Assembly (NCBI RefSeq): GCF_000737765.1
Contig: NZ_JPRI01000008.1
Coordinates: forward strand, 62,001 to 126,000
Reading direction: 5' to 3'
DNA: 64,000 nucleotides
DNA from: Chryseobacterium vrystaatense
GTDB taxonomy: Bacteria > Bacteroidota > Bacteroidia > Flavobacteriales > Weeksellaceae
Part shown: piece after piece, positions 34,862-44,202 of the stretch
Position numbering within the stretch: the stretch's first letter is position 1
Layout of the letters: every line of letters starts with the position of its first letter
The notes under the pieces: generated by a model
Databases searched by the model: none
Told to the model about the DNA's origin: nothing
What the model saw: the letters and a program-made list of their open reading frames with translations, nothing else
Translations under genes and position numbers: made by a program

Positions 34862-37591
34862 ATGAAGAAACTCTTATGGCTGCTGCTATTGGCAATCAAT
34901 AGTATGGTCCTGAATGCACAAAACATATACATTAACGGAAAGGTGTCTGATTCTGATCAAAAACCGCTGGAAAATGCTACAATTTATCTCCTTAAAGAAA
35001 AAGATTCATCCATCATCAACTATACCGCTACCAATAAAGAGGGTAAATTTTCCCTGAAAACAGATGCCCGGAGTGAGCCTTCTATTTTAATGATCAATGC
35101 AGAAAAGCTTTCTCCCTATTCAAAAAAGATAGCAAAAATAAGTGAGTCTCTTTCTTTAGGAGCCATAGAACTTGGAAAAAATAAGGTTCAGAGTATTGAA
35201 GAAATAAAGATCACCGTATCTCCGGTAAAGATCAGGAAAGACACTGTAGAATTTAATGCTTCTGCGATAAAAGTCCGCCCTGACAGTAAAATTGAAGAAC
35301 TTCTGAAACAGATTCCGGGTGTAGAGATCGACAACGATAAAAAGATCACTGTAAACGGAAAGGAAGTAGATCAGATCATGATCAACGGTAAGCCTTTTTT
35401 TGATAAAGACGGTAAAATAGCTCTTCAGAATCTTCCTGCAGATATCATTAAAAATATCCAGTTTACAACAACCAAAACAAAAGAGGAAGAATTAAGCGGA
35501 AAGAAACCAAAATCTACTAATACAACGATCAATTTTAATATTGACGAAAAAAAGAATCAGGGACTGCTGTCCAGACTTATGCTGGGTTATGGCTCAGACA
35601 AGCGTTATGAAGGCAGCGCATTGGTCAGTTATTTTAAAAAAGATACCAAAATAAGCCTTATTGCTTCATCCAACAATATCAATTCTCAGGGCTTTTCCAA
35701 TGATGATGTTTTTGACAGCATGGGAGAAGGCAGGAACTCTTCGGGAATACAGAGTGGAGTATCCTCATCCGGCAGAGGAAAAGGGATACAGAAATCCACA
35801 ACCATAGGAATTAATTACAATGACAAGTTCGGAAAGGAGATGGACCTGGATAATTTCAGTTTAAATCATTCCAATTCTGATACGGAAACAGCATCCAAGT
35901 CATCAAGAACGACTCTTCTTCCTGACTATACGCTTACTACTCATTCTGAAAGCAAAGGTGAGAGCGAATCTCAACAGTACAATGTAGACGCATCAGCAAA
36001 AATCCAACTGGATTCTTTAAGCACAGTTTATATTTCACCAAGATTTAGCAATACTCAAAATTCAAGCATCAGACGCTCAAAATCTTCTACATTAAGAGAT
36101 AATGGGCTGCTGAATGAAAATGATTCTTACACAAGCACTGAGTCGGTAAACAATTCATTTAATCCTTATATTTATTATTCAAAACAATTCAGAAAGGACA
36201 GGCGGTCACTGAATGCTAAAATGACCAGCACGATTTCCCAGTCGAACAATAATGATCTCAATCGATCCCAAACATTATTTTATCAGGGCAACGAACAGAA
36301 CGACAACAGAAACCAGCTGTCCAGAACCATCAATCAAAACAGTATCTATAATTTCAGTGCAGGATATACTGAACCTATTTCAGATTCTGCATCGGTAAGT
36401 TTTGAAGTGGCCTATAACTCAAAAATTTCAAGAGACTCCAGAGATGTTAATGATTTTAATGCTGCTTCAGGAGAGTATTCTGACTATAATTCACCTTTGT
36501 CTAACAGCCTGAGACAAAAGATCAGCCAGATCTCACCCCAACTTTCTTTTGAAATGAATAAAAAGAAATTCAGCCTTTGGGGATCGATGACTGTTGACAT
36601 TTCGGATATGAAAGTCAGTTCCGTTTATAACAGTCAGCAGTACGGTCTTCAGAAAAATTTTGCACTTCCGAGCTATAATTTTAATTTCCGGTATCAGTTT
36701 TCCGAAAATGCAATGTTAAATCTTTACAATTACTCAGATTTTACGATTCCCGGTGCAGAACAGCTTACCCCTTATGAAGACACTTCCAATCCGTTAGTGA
36801 CTTCTACAGGAAACCCTAGCTTAAAAAACACATGGAGCAATAACAGTTCTTTGTTTTTTAATAATTACAATCTGGTAAAAAATGTAAATTATTACGTGAG
36901 TCTTAGTTTTGTGTACAGAAATAATGACGTTGTCAATTATTCAAGATATGATAATTCAGGCAAACAGCTTGTAACATATGATAACGTAAGCGGTAATAAG
37001 AATATGACCGCAGGTGCAGGATTCAACAAAACGTTCAAATGGAAAGACAGTAAACTGACGATAGGTCCAAGATTCAATATGCAGTACACTTACAACAAAG
37101 GATTCATTAACGGTCAGTTTTTTACAAATGCTTCATACAGCTTGAACCCAGGTCTTAATGTGACCTATGAGATTAAAGATAAATTCAGCATTAAACCCTC
37201 TTACAGACTTGCCTATAATTTCTCAAAATATACAAACTACAGTATTGACAAAGTAAATACCGCCAGTCAGACCCTGAAACTGGAACTCACCAATTATCTT
37301 TTCAGCAGCAGGCTGGTTTTCGGAAATGATTTTGAATACAATACAAATTCCAATATTGCACCCGGCTTTAAAAAAGATTTTTATTTCTGGAATACCAGTT
37401 TAGGATATTCATTCTTAAAAAAACAATTCACTGCAAAGGTGAAAGTCTATGATGTGCTGAATCAAAACCAAAGTGTCAGAAGAATCATCTCCAATTCATA
37501 CATTGAAGACCGCGAAGATCTCATCCTGAAGCGTTACATCATGTTCTCGCTGAGTATGAAACTTAACAGGTTTGCAGGGAAAAAGATGTAA
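34862..37591 (+). CDS. outer-membrane beta-barrel protein with CarboxypepD-like domain
   Basis: A 909-aa outer-membrane protein. It has a signal peptide ending LNAQ, a carboxypeptidase-regulatory-like domain (about 22-100, GKVSDSDQKPLENATIYLL), a plug-like region with the motif EELLKQIPGVEIDNDKKITVNGKEVDQ split across residues 145-175, and a barrel rich in Ser/Asn/Tyr strands (about 230-900). It belongs to the OMP-beta-barrel/TonB-receptor-like group. The ligand is unknown; no SusD or TonB partner is adjacent. The upstream TACTTTTA is one base from the -7 consensus. Confidence 0.85.
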   Translation: MKKLLWLLLLAINSMVLNAQNIYINGKVSDSDQKPLENATIYLLKEKDSSIINYTATNKEGKFSLKTDARSEPSILMINAEKLSPYSKKIAKISESLSLGAIELGKNKVQSIEEIKITVSPVKIRKDTVEFNASAIKVRPDSKIEELLKQIPGVEIDNDKKITVNGKEVDQIMINGKPFFDKDGKIALQNLPADIIKNIQFTTTKTKEEELSGKKPKSTNTTINFNIDEKKNQGLLSRLMLGYGSDKRYEGSALVSYFKKDTKISLIASSNNINSQGFSNDDVFDSMGEGRNSSGIQSGVSSSGRGKGIQKSTTIGINYNDKFGKEMDLDNFSLNHSNSDTETASKSSRTTLLPDYTLTTHSESKGESESQQYNVDASAKIQLDSLSTVYISPRFSNTQNSSIRRSKSSTLRDNGLLNENDSYTSTESVNNSFNPYIYYSKQFRKDRRSLNAKMTSTISQSNNNDLNRSQTLFYQGNEQNDNRNQLSRTINQNSIYNFSAGYTEPISDSASVSFEVAYNSKISRDSRDVNDFNAASGEYSDYNSPLSNSLRQKISQISPQLSFEMNKKKFSLWGSMTVDISDMKVSSVYNSQQYGLQKNFALPSYNFNFRYQFSENAMLNLYNYSDFTIPGAEQLTPYEDTSNPLVTSTGNPSLKNTWSNNSSLFFNNYNLVKNVNYYVSLSFVYRNNDVVNYSRYDNSGKQLVTYDNVSGNKNMTAGAGFNKTFKWKDSKLTIGPRFNMQYTYNKGFINGQFFTNASYSLNPGLNVTYEIKDKFSIKPSYRLAYNFSKYTNYSIDKVNTASQTLKLELTNYLFSSRLVFGNDFEYNTNSNIAPGFKKDFYFWNTSLGYSFLKKQFTAKVKVYDVLNQNQSVRRIISNSYIEDREDLILKRYIMFSLSMKLNRFAGKKM

Positions 37592-37625
37592 AAAGAACAT
37601 GTTTTTTATTTTCATCATTAACCAT

Positions 37626-37652
37626 AAGGCCGGATTATTCCAGCCTTTTTTT
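37626..37652 (+). terminator. terminator after the barrel gene
   Basis: AAGGC (37626) pairs with GCCTT (37643), with an inner GG/CC pair, followed by seven T residues. Confidence 0.75.
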
Positions 37653-37738
37653 ATTGTTTTATGTTTTCAGACGTAAAGATTAGGACTATACCGTGTTTTG
37701 GATGCATTTTATTTTTAAATTAGCCGTAAATTTTATTT

Positions 37739-39598
37739 ATGAAGATCCATATTTCAATTTTATTTATTTTATTTTTTATCCTTGGAAGTGCACAGAGCAC
37801 GGATCAGAAGGATACTTTCGTAAAAGATAATTTCACCAAAAAGGAATTCTACATTCCGATGCGTGACGGAGTAAAGCTTTTCACAGCGGTCTATGTTCCG
37901 AAAGATATTTCAAATAAAAACAAATATCCTTTTCTGATGCAGAGAACCTGCTACAGCATTGCTCCTTACGGAGAAAATGAGTATAAAGCGAAACTGGGAC
38001 CTAATAAGTTTTTGATGAAGGACAAATATATTTTTGTATTCCAGGATGTACGCGGAAGGTATATGAGCGAAGGTACCTTCACCAATATGACTCCTCAGAC
38101 AGACCGCAAAACGAAAAAAGATGTTGACGAAAGCACAGATACCTATGACACGATAGAATGGCTTTTGAAAAACGTTAAAGACAATAATGGTAAGGCCGGA
38201 CAGTATGGTACTTCATACCCCGGATTTTATACAGCAGTAGGAATACTGGCGCAGCATCCTGCTCTGGTAGCTTCATCTCCTCAGGCTCCTATTTCTGACT
38301 TCTGGAATGATGATTTTCTTCACAACGGAAGATTTATGATGGGCTATTTCAGAACTTTTCCTGTTTTCGGTGTTCAGAAGACAAAACCTGAAAACAAAGC
38401 CTGGTATATGGATTCTTTCATTAAGCAGACTTCAGAAGACGGCCTTAAGTTTTACAGAGATATGGGAACTTTAAAGGATGGTTATGAAAAATACTATAAG
38501 AACAATTTCTTCATGACCGAGATCATGAACCATCCAAATTACGATGAATACTGGCAGAAAAGGAATCTTCTTCCTCATCTTAAAAATGTAAACCATGCCG
38601 TAATGACTGTTGGAGGATGGTTTGACGCAGAAGATCTTTCGGGACCATTAAATATTTACAAAACCATAGAAAAAACAAGTCCTAAAGCTAAAAACACGAT
38701 CGTCATGGGACCTTTCTCTCATGGAGCATGGGCACAGGAACAAGGGAAACATTTTCACAATCAGATTTATTTTGGAGACAGCATTGCCACCTACTATCAG
38801 AAGAATATTGAAACCAAATTCTTTAATCACTATTTAAAAGGAAATACAAAAGAAGATGCCGGACTTCCGGAAGCTTTGATGTATGATACAGGATCCAAAG
38901 AATGGAGAGAATTTGCCTCTTATCCTCCTAAAAATGCTCAGAAGGTCAATTTCTACTTAACTGACGGAACATTAAAAAATGCCTCCGGACAGGGATTTTC
39001 AGAATACTACAGTGACCCTAACAATCCTGTTTTAAGCTCAGACAACCTGAAAGATTTCAATGGATTTACTCCTAAAAACTATATGTCGGAAGACCAGAGA
39101 TTTGCCGTTGGCAGACCTGATGTTCTGACTTTTACCACTGATGTTTTAACGGAAGACATGAGTTTCGCAGGAGAGATTATAGCTAAACTGAATATCGCCT
39201 CCTCTTCTTCTGACGCAGATTTTGCTGTAAAATTAATTGACGTTTACCCTGAGGATTTCAAACCTAAAGAAAAGAAAGAGGGTGTGATCTATCCAAATTA
39301 CCACCAAATGGTAAGAAGTGAGATCATGCCTGCCAGATTCAGAAACTCAAGAGAGAAGGGAGAAGCTCTGGTTCCTAATCAGAAGACTGCCGTCAATTTC
39401 AGGCTGCAGGATGTTGTACATACTTTCAAGAAAGGACACAAAATCCAGATTCAGATCAGCAGTACATGGTGGCCACTTTTTGCTGTCAATCCTCAGAAAT
39501 TCATGGATAATCCAAATTTTGCCACGAAGGAAGATTATACAAAAGCTTTCATCAAAGTGTATAACGACAGTTCTATTGAAGTTGAAGTCTTAAAATAA
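37739..39598 (+). CDS. CocE/NonD-family (S15) serine hydrolase, secreted
   Basis: A 619-aa alpha/beta hydrolase with a signal peptide (1-19, ending GSAQS). Key motifs are MRDGVKLFTAVYVP, DVRGRYMSEGTF and the nucleophile elbow GTSYPGF; GPFSHGAW near residue 325 contains the probable catalytic His. The C-terminal jelly roll (about 400-619) is typical of X-Pro dipeptidyl-peptidase, cocaine esterase and alpha-amino-acid ester hydrolase relatives. It likely hydrolyses esters or acyl-amino acids in the periplasm. The exact substrate cannot be told. A strong bidirectional terminator follows. Confidence 0.92.
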   Translation: MKIHISILFILFFILGSAQSTDQKDTFVKDNFTKKEFYIPMRDGVKLFTAVYVPKDISNKNKYPFLMQRTCYSIAPYGENEYKAKLGPNKFLMKDKYIFVFQDVRGRYMSEGTFTNMTPQTDRKTKKDVDESTDTYDTIEWLLKNVKDNNGKAGQYGTSYPGFYTAVGILAQHPALVASSPQAPISDFWNDDFLHNGRFMMGYFRTFPVFGVQKTKPENKAWYMDSFIKQTSEDGLKFYRDMGTLKDGYEKYYKNNFFMTEIMNHPNYDEYWQKRNLLPHLKNVNHAVMTVGGWFDAEDLSGPLNIYKTIEKTSPKAKNTIVMGPFSHGAWAQEQGKHFHNQIYFGDSIATYYQKNIETKFFNHYLKGNTKEDAGLPEALMYDTGSKEWREFASYPPKNAQKVNFYLTDGTLKNASGQGFSEYYSDPNNPVLSSDNLKDFNGFTPKNYMSEDQRFAVGRPDVLTFTTDVLTEDMSFAGEIIAKLNIASSSSDADFAVKLIDVYPEDFKPKEKKEGVIYPNYHQMVRSEIMPARFRNSREKGEALVPNQKTAVNFRLQDVVHTFKKGHKIQIQISSTWWPLFAVNPQKFMDNPNFATKEDYTKAFIKVYNDSSIEVEVLK

Positions 39599-39656
39599 AA
39601 AAGTGGTGTGGCTTCATAAGCATGAGCCAGCTATATAGTATAGATACTGTTAAATT

Positions 39657-39695
39657 AAAATTCCGGTCGCTGATAACCTCAGCGACCGGAATTTT
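39657..39695. terminator. strong bidirectional terminator
   Basis: A perfect 17-base stem (39657-39673 with 39679-39695) with a TAACC loop lies between convergent genes. It starts with A4 and ends with T5. Confidence 0.9.
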
Positions 39696-39749
39696 TCATT
39701 AGGTGACTGATAGATTTCGAATACCTCAGCCACAAGCGGTATCATTTTC

Positions 39750-40361
39750 TTACTCCTCAATCGTTCTGAATGTAAGGTTCACTCTCGGTGTTTTTACTCT
39801 CGTTGTCGGAGGAAGTCTGTGCATCCAGTTTTCCTGTGTTGTCCCTTTCATAATGAGCAAACTTCCATCTTCCAGAAATATTTCCACTTTCTCTTTGGTT
39901 GTTTTATGCTTAAATAAGAATTTTCTTTCTGCCCCAAAAGTAAGGGATGCAATGGCCCCATATTTTTTAAGGTCTTTTTCACCATCACTGTGGTAGGCCA
40001 TCCCTTCACTTCCGTCATGGTATAAATTGAGAAGGCAGGAATTGTATGTTTCTCCCGAAACTTCTTCACACTTTTTCTTTAACTCCAATAATTCGGGAGT
40101 CCAGAACTTCGCCTGTTTTGTCCTTTTGGAATACGTATATTCAAAGGCTTTCTCTCCAAACCAGGCTACTTTTCTTTTTGTTAAAATCAATTTTCCAAAG
40201 ATCACCGCCTCATCATTTTCCCAGGGAATCTGATGGAGCAGGTAATCATAAAAAAAGTCTGACCTTTCTTTGTCAAAGATTTTTCCGTAATAATGGACCG
40301 TTCCGTCATTCGGAAGAATATTCACCGGAAATTCTGACAGGTCTTCAAACAGATTCATCAT
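39750..40361 (-). CDS. alkB: AlkB-family DNA repair dioxygenase
   Basis: A 203-aa Fe(II)/2-oxoglutarate dioxygenase of the AlkB (ALKBH2/3-like) group. It has the metal ligands YHSD (His124, Asp126) and His181 in NWMHRLP, and the 2-oxoglutarate and substrate arginines in RVNLTFR (193-199). NLYHDGSEGMAYHSDGE is the classic core. It removes methyl or etheno groups from damaged bases. The gene lies 11 bases downstream of the ParB-like/MORN gene in the same orientation, so both are probably on one transcript. The start could be either of two adjacent Met codons (40361 or 40358). Confidence 0.94.
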   Translation of the reverse strand: MMNLFEDLSEFPVNILPNDGTVHYYGKIFDKERSDFFYDYLLHQIPWENDEAVIFGKLILTKRKVAWFGEKAFEYTYSKRTKQAKFWTPELLELKKKCEEVSGETYNSCLLNLYHDGSEGMAYHSDGEKDLKKYGAIASLTFGAERKFLFKHKTTKEKVEIFLEDGSLLIMKGTTQENWMHRLPPTTRVKTPRVNLTFRTIEE

Positions 40362-40372
40362 TATTTAAAATT

Positions 40373-41770
40373 TTATATAAAGTAAATTATAACTACCAGA
40401 ATAACTACAGCGATCAGAAGTAACTTCAGCCGTTCATACATGACCTCCTCCTTCTTTATTTTTGTCCATTGAATATCTCTGGCTTTTTTTTCAAGTTCTT
40501 TTATTTTTTCTTCAGCTTCCTTTTGCCTTACTGTATTCCTGTAACTTTCCATCGAATACTCCCAAATAATCTCCTCCGTTAAAGGAATCTGTTTTATGCT
40601 TTTGAAATCATGGATGGCAATGGATTCTATTTTACCTTCTCTATTCCAGTTTTTTGTCACCCTGAGTTCTCCATTTTTATAGATAAATTCATAACCGATA
40701 TTCCGGTGATCCAAAGAATTTTCACTGTCACTGGGATCTGATTGATCATCATAATAATATACTGATCTTCCTGTAGGTTTTCCAAGAGAAAAACTTTTGA
40801 TAGTACTTATTTTTCCATTTTCGTACCAATGCTTAAAATCGCCATCCGGAAGATTATTGATATAGAATCCCTCTGCTCTTTTTCTGTCGTCAGGATATAA
40901 AAATGTAACTAACCCGTTTTTGAAATATTTTTTAAGAGAACTTTCAGGGTTGTTCTTAAAATAGTTATTTTTCCCATGCCAGTTTTCGTAAAAATGATCA
41001 AACTGCCACGGAAAGATAAGTCTTGAAATACCTTCCAGATCGATTTCAAATTCCGATCTGTGTTCCGGTACAAATGTGATAACAGCACAAGGCGGATCAA
41101 TTCCAAGTTTCCTGTACGCACAAAGCTTATGATGCCCATCGAGAATATATTCGTGCGGATAATCATCTTCTAAAAATTTTCCGGTAAAAATGATGGCAAA
41201 CGGCCGCGCACCGGATGAAATAAGGCTTTCATAATGTTCTATAAGATTGATATTGATCTCTTCTTTGGATTTCCAGGCTACAAAAGGCTGTTCATATTCA
41301 TTAAAACGATGAGTTCCGTTGTAAGTTCCGTGAAAAGTATAATCGTATATGATATTCTGCCTTAACTTGTCATCATATTTTTTGATTTCTTTTTCTACGT
41401 CTTGCCTGTCAAGCCTTTCTTCTGCAAAAGCAGCAATACGACCAGAATTCTTGTGTATTTTAGGTACAGTAAAATCAAGATGATACTTCCCGTTTTTTAA
41501 TACCTGCAGTAAAGGTTCCAAAATATCAAATAAATCCTCTATCCGGTCTGTATAATCTACATCCAGATCAACATTCTCCAGTTTATTATGAATTAAGTGT
41601 TTACTTTCGTTATCCATAGGAAGCAACACCAGGTTTTCATCTCCAGGATCATCACAGTCATCCCAAAGAAAAAGTACCGGACTGTTTCCTATCGTAAGAC
41701 TTTCACTATAGTATTTAGGTTCATAACTTATAGAAAGCAAATTGAGCCCTTCTTTAATTTCAAAATTCAT
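40373..41770 (-). CDS. ParB-like/MORN-repeat protein with C-terminal membrane anchor
   Basis: A 465-aa protein of unusual layout. Residues 1-180 are of unknown type. Residues 185-235 contain a ParB/sulfiredoxin-like motif (RPFAIIFTGK, then DGHHKLCAYRKLG at 211-223). Residues 280-380 carry YwqK-type MORN_2 repeats (KKYFKNG, DGDFKHWYENGKI, YEFIYKNGEL). Residues 412-435 form a coiled coil (QKEAEEKIKELEKKA) and residues 446-465 a hydrophobic tail anchor at the extreme C-terminus. The motif suggests nucleotide handling or peptide binding, but no activity can be stated. It probably shares a transcript with alkB. ATG at 41770 is used; the longer frame starts with TTG. Confidence 0.7.
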   Translation of the reverse strand: MNFEIKEGLNLLSISYEPKYYSESLTIGNSPVLFLWDDCDDPGDENLVLLPMDNESKHLIHNKLENVDLDVDYTDRIEDLFDILEPLLQVLKNGKYHLDFTVPKIHKNSGRIAAFAEERLDRQDVEKEIKKYDDKLRQNIIYDYTFHGTYNGTHRFNEYEQPFVAWKSKEEININLIEHYESLISSGARPFAIIFTGKFLEDDYPHEYILDGHHKLCAYRKLGIDPPCAVITFVPEHRSEFEIDLEGISRLIFPWQFDHFYENWHGKNNYFKNNPESSLKKYFKNGLVTFLYPDDRKRAEGFYINNLPDGDFKHWYENGKISTIKSFSLGKPTGRSVYYYDDQSDPSDSENSLDHRNIGYEFIYKNGELRVTKNWNREGKIESIAIHDFKSIKQIPLTEEIIWEYSMESYRNTVRQKEAEEKIKELEKKARDIQWTKIKKEEVMYERLKLLLIAVVILVVIIYFI

Positions 41771-41942
41771 GGTGATGAATGTCAATTCGAAATATTACAC
41801 ACTTTTAAAATCTAAAGGTAATACAAAACATAAATCGGACAAATAATTTTCAAAGACAGATACAAAAAGGATCAATAAAAAAGTCATCACCAGAAGAGTT
41901 TTAGCCGAAACCTAAATTTATGAATCCCTGTTCAGTAATAGA

Positions 41943-42803
41943 TTATGGTAAAATAGAATTTTCAGAGTACATATGCGAACTTTCCCAGCCTACCATCAGC
42001 TGTTTTCTTTCGCTTCCCCATCGGTAACCTCCAATATGTCCCGTAGACTGGATGACACGGTGACAGGGAATAAGGAACGCTACAGGATTGCTGCCTATTG
42101 CAGTTCCAACAGCTCTGGATGCATTGGGATTTCCTATTTTTTCTGCCAGGCTGCCATAGGTAGAGAGTTTTCCCATTGGAATAGAGAGCAGACTTTCCCA
42201 GACTTTAAGCTGAAAATCTGTTCCTTTTAAGTGTAATTTAATTGTATTGAGTTTCGTCCAGTCTTGATCGAATATGGACAAGGCATTTTTCTGGAGAACA
42301 TCCAGCCTTTCAAAAAAAGAAGCATTGGGAAATGTATGTTTCAACTTTCCCAATGCTGTTTCTTTATCGTCTTCAAAAGCCATATAGCAGATCCCTTTTT
42401 CTGTTGAGGCTGCCATTACGTATCCAAAAGGACTTTTGGAAAAACTGTAATTGATATTCAGGCTTTTTCCGCCGTTTTTATATTCCGCCGGAGACATTCC
42501 TTCTATTTTCACAAAGAGGTCATGAAGCCTGCTTGTGCTGGAGAATCCAGTCTCATAAGCGGTATCAAATAAACTCGCTTTCTCTTCCTTCAATAAATTT
42601 TTGGCATGTTCAAGACTAATGAACTGTAAAAATTTCTTGGGACTTGTTCCTGCCCATTCAGTAAATATCCTCTGAAAATGAGCGGGACTCAAGTGTATTT
42701 TATCTGCCACTTCCTCCAAACCTGGCTGAAGCCTGAAATTGCTTTGGATATATTCTATCGCTTTGGCAATTCTGTTATAATCGATCTGACTTTGTGCGGA
42801 CAT
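41943..42803 (-). CDS. AraC-type regulator fused to O6-methylguanine-DNA methyltransferase
   Basis: A 286-aa two-domain protein. It has an AraC helix-turn-helix domain (about 8-108; HLSPAHFQRIFTEWAGTSPKKFLQ and AYETGFSSTSRLHDLF) and a C-terminal Ogt/Ada methyltransferase domain (about 118-280) with the acceptor Cys247 in IPCHRV. It is Ada without the N-terminal zinc domain that accepts methyl from phosphotriesters, so induction by that route is not possible. It would repair O6-alkylguanine and may regulate genes; its neighbours include alkB. The 172-base gap from the next gene suggests a separate transcript. Confidence 0.93.
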   Translation of the reverse strand: MSAQSQIDYNRIAKAIEYIQSNFRLQPGLEEVADKIHLSPAHFQRIFTEWAGTSPKKFLQFISLEHAKNLLKEEKASLFDTAYETGFSSTSRLHDLFVKIEGMSPAEYKNGGKSLNINYSFSKSPFGYVMAASTEKGICYMAFEDDKETALGKLKHTFPNASFFERLDVLQKNALSIFDQDWTKLNTIKLHLKGTDFQLKVWESLLSIPMGKLSTYGSLAEKIGNPNASRAVGTAIGSNPVAFLIPCHRVIQSTGHIGGYRWGSERKQLMVGWESSHMYSENSILP

Positions 42804-42872
42804 ACTATTTCTTTTTTACCTCACAAATTTCCAAAGAATACAGGGCAGAAAAAATCTGATTCTTGCGGAATT

Positions 42873-43730
42873 TTAGTTGTTGTTATAGATATGGTTGTAA
42901 GCAAGCATTTTGTAATATAGCTTAGCGGCTAAGAAAGCAGTTGGTTTAGGCATTGGAGAATCCATTAATTCAACAATATCAAAAGCTACTACATTACATT
43001 TTTCAAATACTTTTTTCAATAATTCCAATGTTGGGTACCATTGAAGCCCACCAGGTTCCGGAGTTCCTGTAGATGGAGCAATCGAAGGATCAAAAGCATC
43101 AAGGTCAATCGTGATATAAACGTTTCCTGAAACTTTTTCCAGAACATCATTCACCCAGTTGTCATTGTTTGCAATTTCATGCGCAAAAAACACTCTTCCT
43201 TCAGGCAGGTATTCCGCTTCTTCAGCATCCATAGAACGGATTCCCACCTGCACTAAGTTATGCTTCTGATTAGCCTCAAAAACCGCACATGCGTGGTTAG
43301 AAGTAGATCCATGGAATTCCGGACGTAAGTCTGTGTGAGCATCTAACTGAAGAACAGTAAGATTTTCAAATTTCTCACCTACCGCACGGATTGAACCAAT
43401 AGAAACAGAATGCTCACCTCCAAAAAGGGTAAATACCTTTCCTTCATTATTCAATAACTCTTTTGTTTTTTGGTAAACGGCTTCCGTCATCGCTTCAGGA
43501 CTGGAATTTTCAGAAACTTCTCCAGCCAGATACACTCCCTCAAGGAAAGGTTCAGTTCCTGTTTCAATATCATAAAGCTCCATATTTTCGGAAGCGTCAA
43601 GAAATAATTCCGGACCTTTGTCCGCTCCTTTACCCCATGTTGAAGTTCCATCGTAAGGAACGGTTACCAGCATTACCTTAGAGTTTTCTAACGTTGCATT
43701 TTCTTCAGGAATTCCTGCGTATGTTCTCAT
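42873..43730 (-). CDS. speB: agmatinase (ureohydrolase family)
   Basis: A 285-aa ureohydrolase. The binuclear manganese ligands are present: His107 in GGEHS, Asp130/His132/Asp134 in DAHTD, and Asp209/Asp211 in IDLDAFDP. The SNHAC segment is the substrate loop. It converts agmatine to putrescine and urea. Arginase and guanidinobutyrase share the fold, but the arginine decarboxylase gene 2.6 kb away supports agmatinase. No arginine-specific asparagine pattern is evident. Confidence 0.88.
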   Translation of the reverse strand: MRTYAGIPEENATLENSKVMLVTVPYDGTSTWGKGADKGPELFLDASENMELYDIETGTEPFLEGVYLAGEVSENSSPEAMTEAVYQKTKELLNNEGKVFTLFGGEHSVSIGSIRAVGEKFENLTVLQLDAHTDLRPEFHGSTSNHACAVFEANQKHNLVQVGIRSMDAEEAEYLPEGRVFFAHEIANNDNWVNDVLEKVSGNVYITIDLDAFDPSIAPSTGTPEPGGLQWYPTLELLKKVFEKCNVVAFDIVELMDSPMPKPTAFLAAKLYYKMLAYNHIYNNN

Positions 43731-43776
43731 GTTTTATTTAAAAATTTAAATGATTTAAAGATTGAAATATTCCTGA

Positions 43777-43784
43777 CAAAGATA
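43777..43784 (-). promoter_or_regulatory. candidate -7 element of agmatinase
   Basis: TATCTTTG on the minus strand, 46 bases upstream of the ATG; no TTG at the usual -33 distance. Confidence 0.35.
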
Positions 43785-43953
43785 CAAAGAGTTTGTGAGT
43801 TTGAAGGTAAATGAGTGTAGATCTGTTGTCAGTTGCTGGTGGTCATAAATTTGATGGTTGCCAGTTGCCAGTTCGCAGTAATTAAGTCAACCGGATCATT
43901 GCCTGACATCTTGGTTCTTGACTCTTGACTCTAGATTCTTGATTTTATCATTC

Positions 43954-44134
43954 ACATTTTCTAAACTTAATTCAAAAAAGTCTCGTGTCTGATATCTGAT
44001 ATCTGACATCTAGCATCTTGACTCTTGGTTCTTGGTTCTATCATTCACCATTAACATTTTCTAAACTTAATCCAAAAAAGTCTCATGTCTGATATCTGAT
44101 ATCTGACATCTAGCATCTTGACTCTTGATTCTTA
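43954..44134. repeat. tandem duplication with 100-base period
   Basis: The sequence from 43954 recurs from 44054. About 74 bases match with two mismatches before the copies drift (from 44028 versus 44128). Each unit holds TCTGATATC repeats (TCTGATATCTGATATCTGAC) and TCTTGACTCTTG. A further degenerate fragment with TTCTTGACTCTTGACTC lies at 43906-43947. It is low-complexity but ordered. Confidence 0.85.
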
Positions 44135-44181
44135 ATTCCTAGCTTAGCTCTCCTCCCCTTTCCCCTTTCAAACCAATTCCC

Positions 44182-44189
44182 TACTTTTG
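44182..44189 (+). promoter_or_regulatory. candidate -7 element of the HAD gene
   Basis: TACTTTTG matches TAnnTTTG 14 bases before the ATG; no TTG at -33. Confidence 0.4.
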
Positions 44190-44202
44190 TAAAAAACAAA
44201 AT

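Larger units (their letters stand above)
43731..44202. other. 472-base repeat-rich spacer
   Basis: The spacer between divergent agmatinase and HAD genes carries the agmatinase -7 box, short direct repeats (TTGCCAG twice near 43858; CTTGACT twice near 43918), the 100-base-period tandem repeat listed separately, and the HAD promoter box. No ORF. Confidence 0.6.

Noticed and set aside
43954..44134. CRISPR-like direct repeats
   Set aside because: Only two copies, a 100-base period with no distinct spacers, nested low-complexity units and no cas genes.
43731..44202. Transposon ends around the repeat spacer
   Set aside because: No transposase, no terminal inverted repeats and no target-site duplications.
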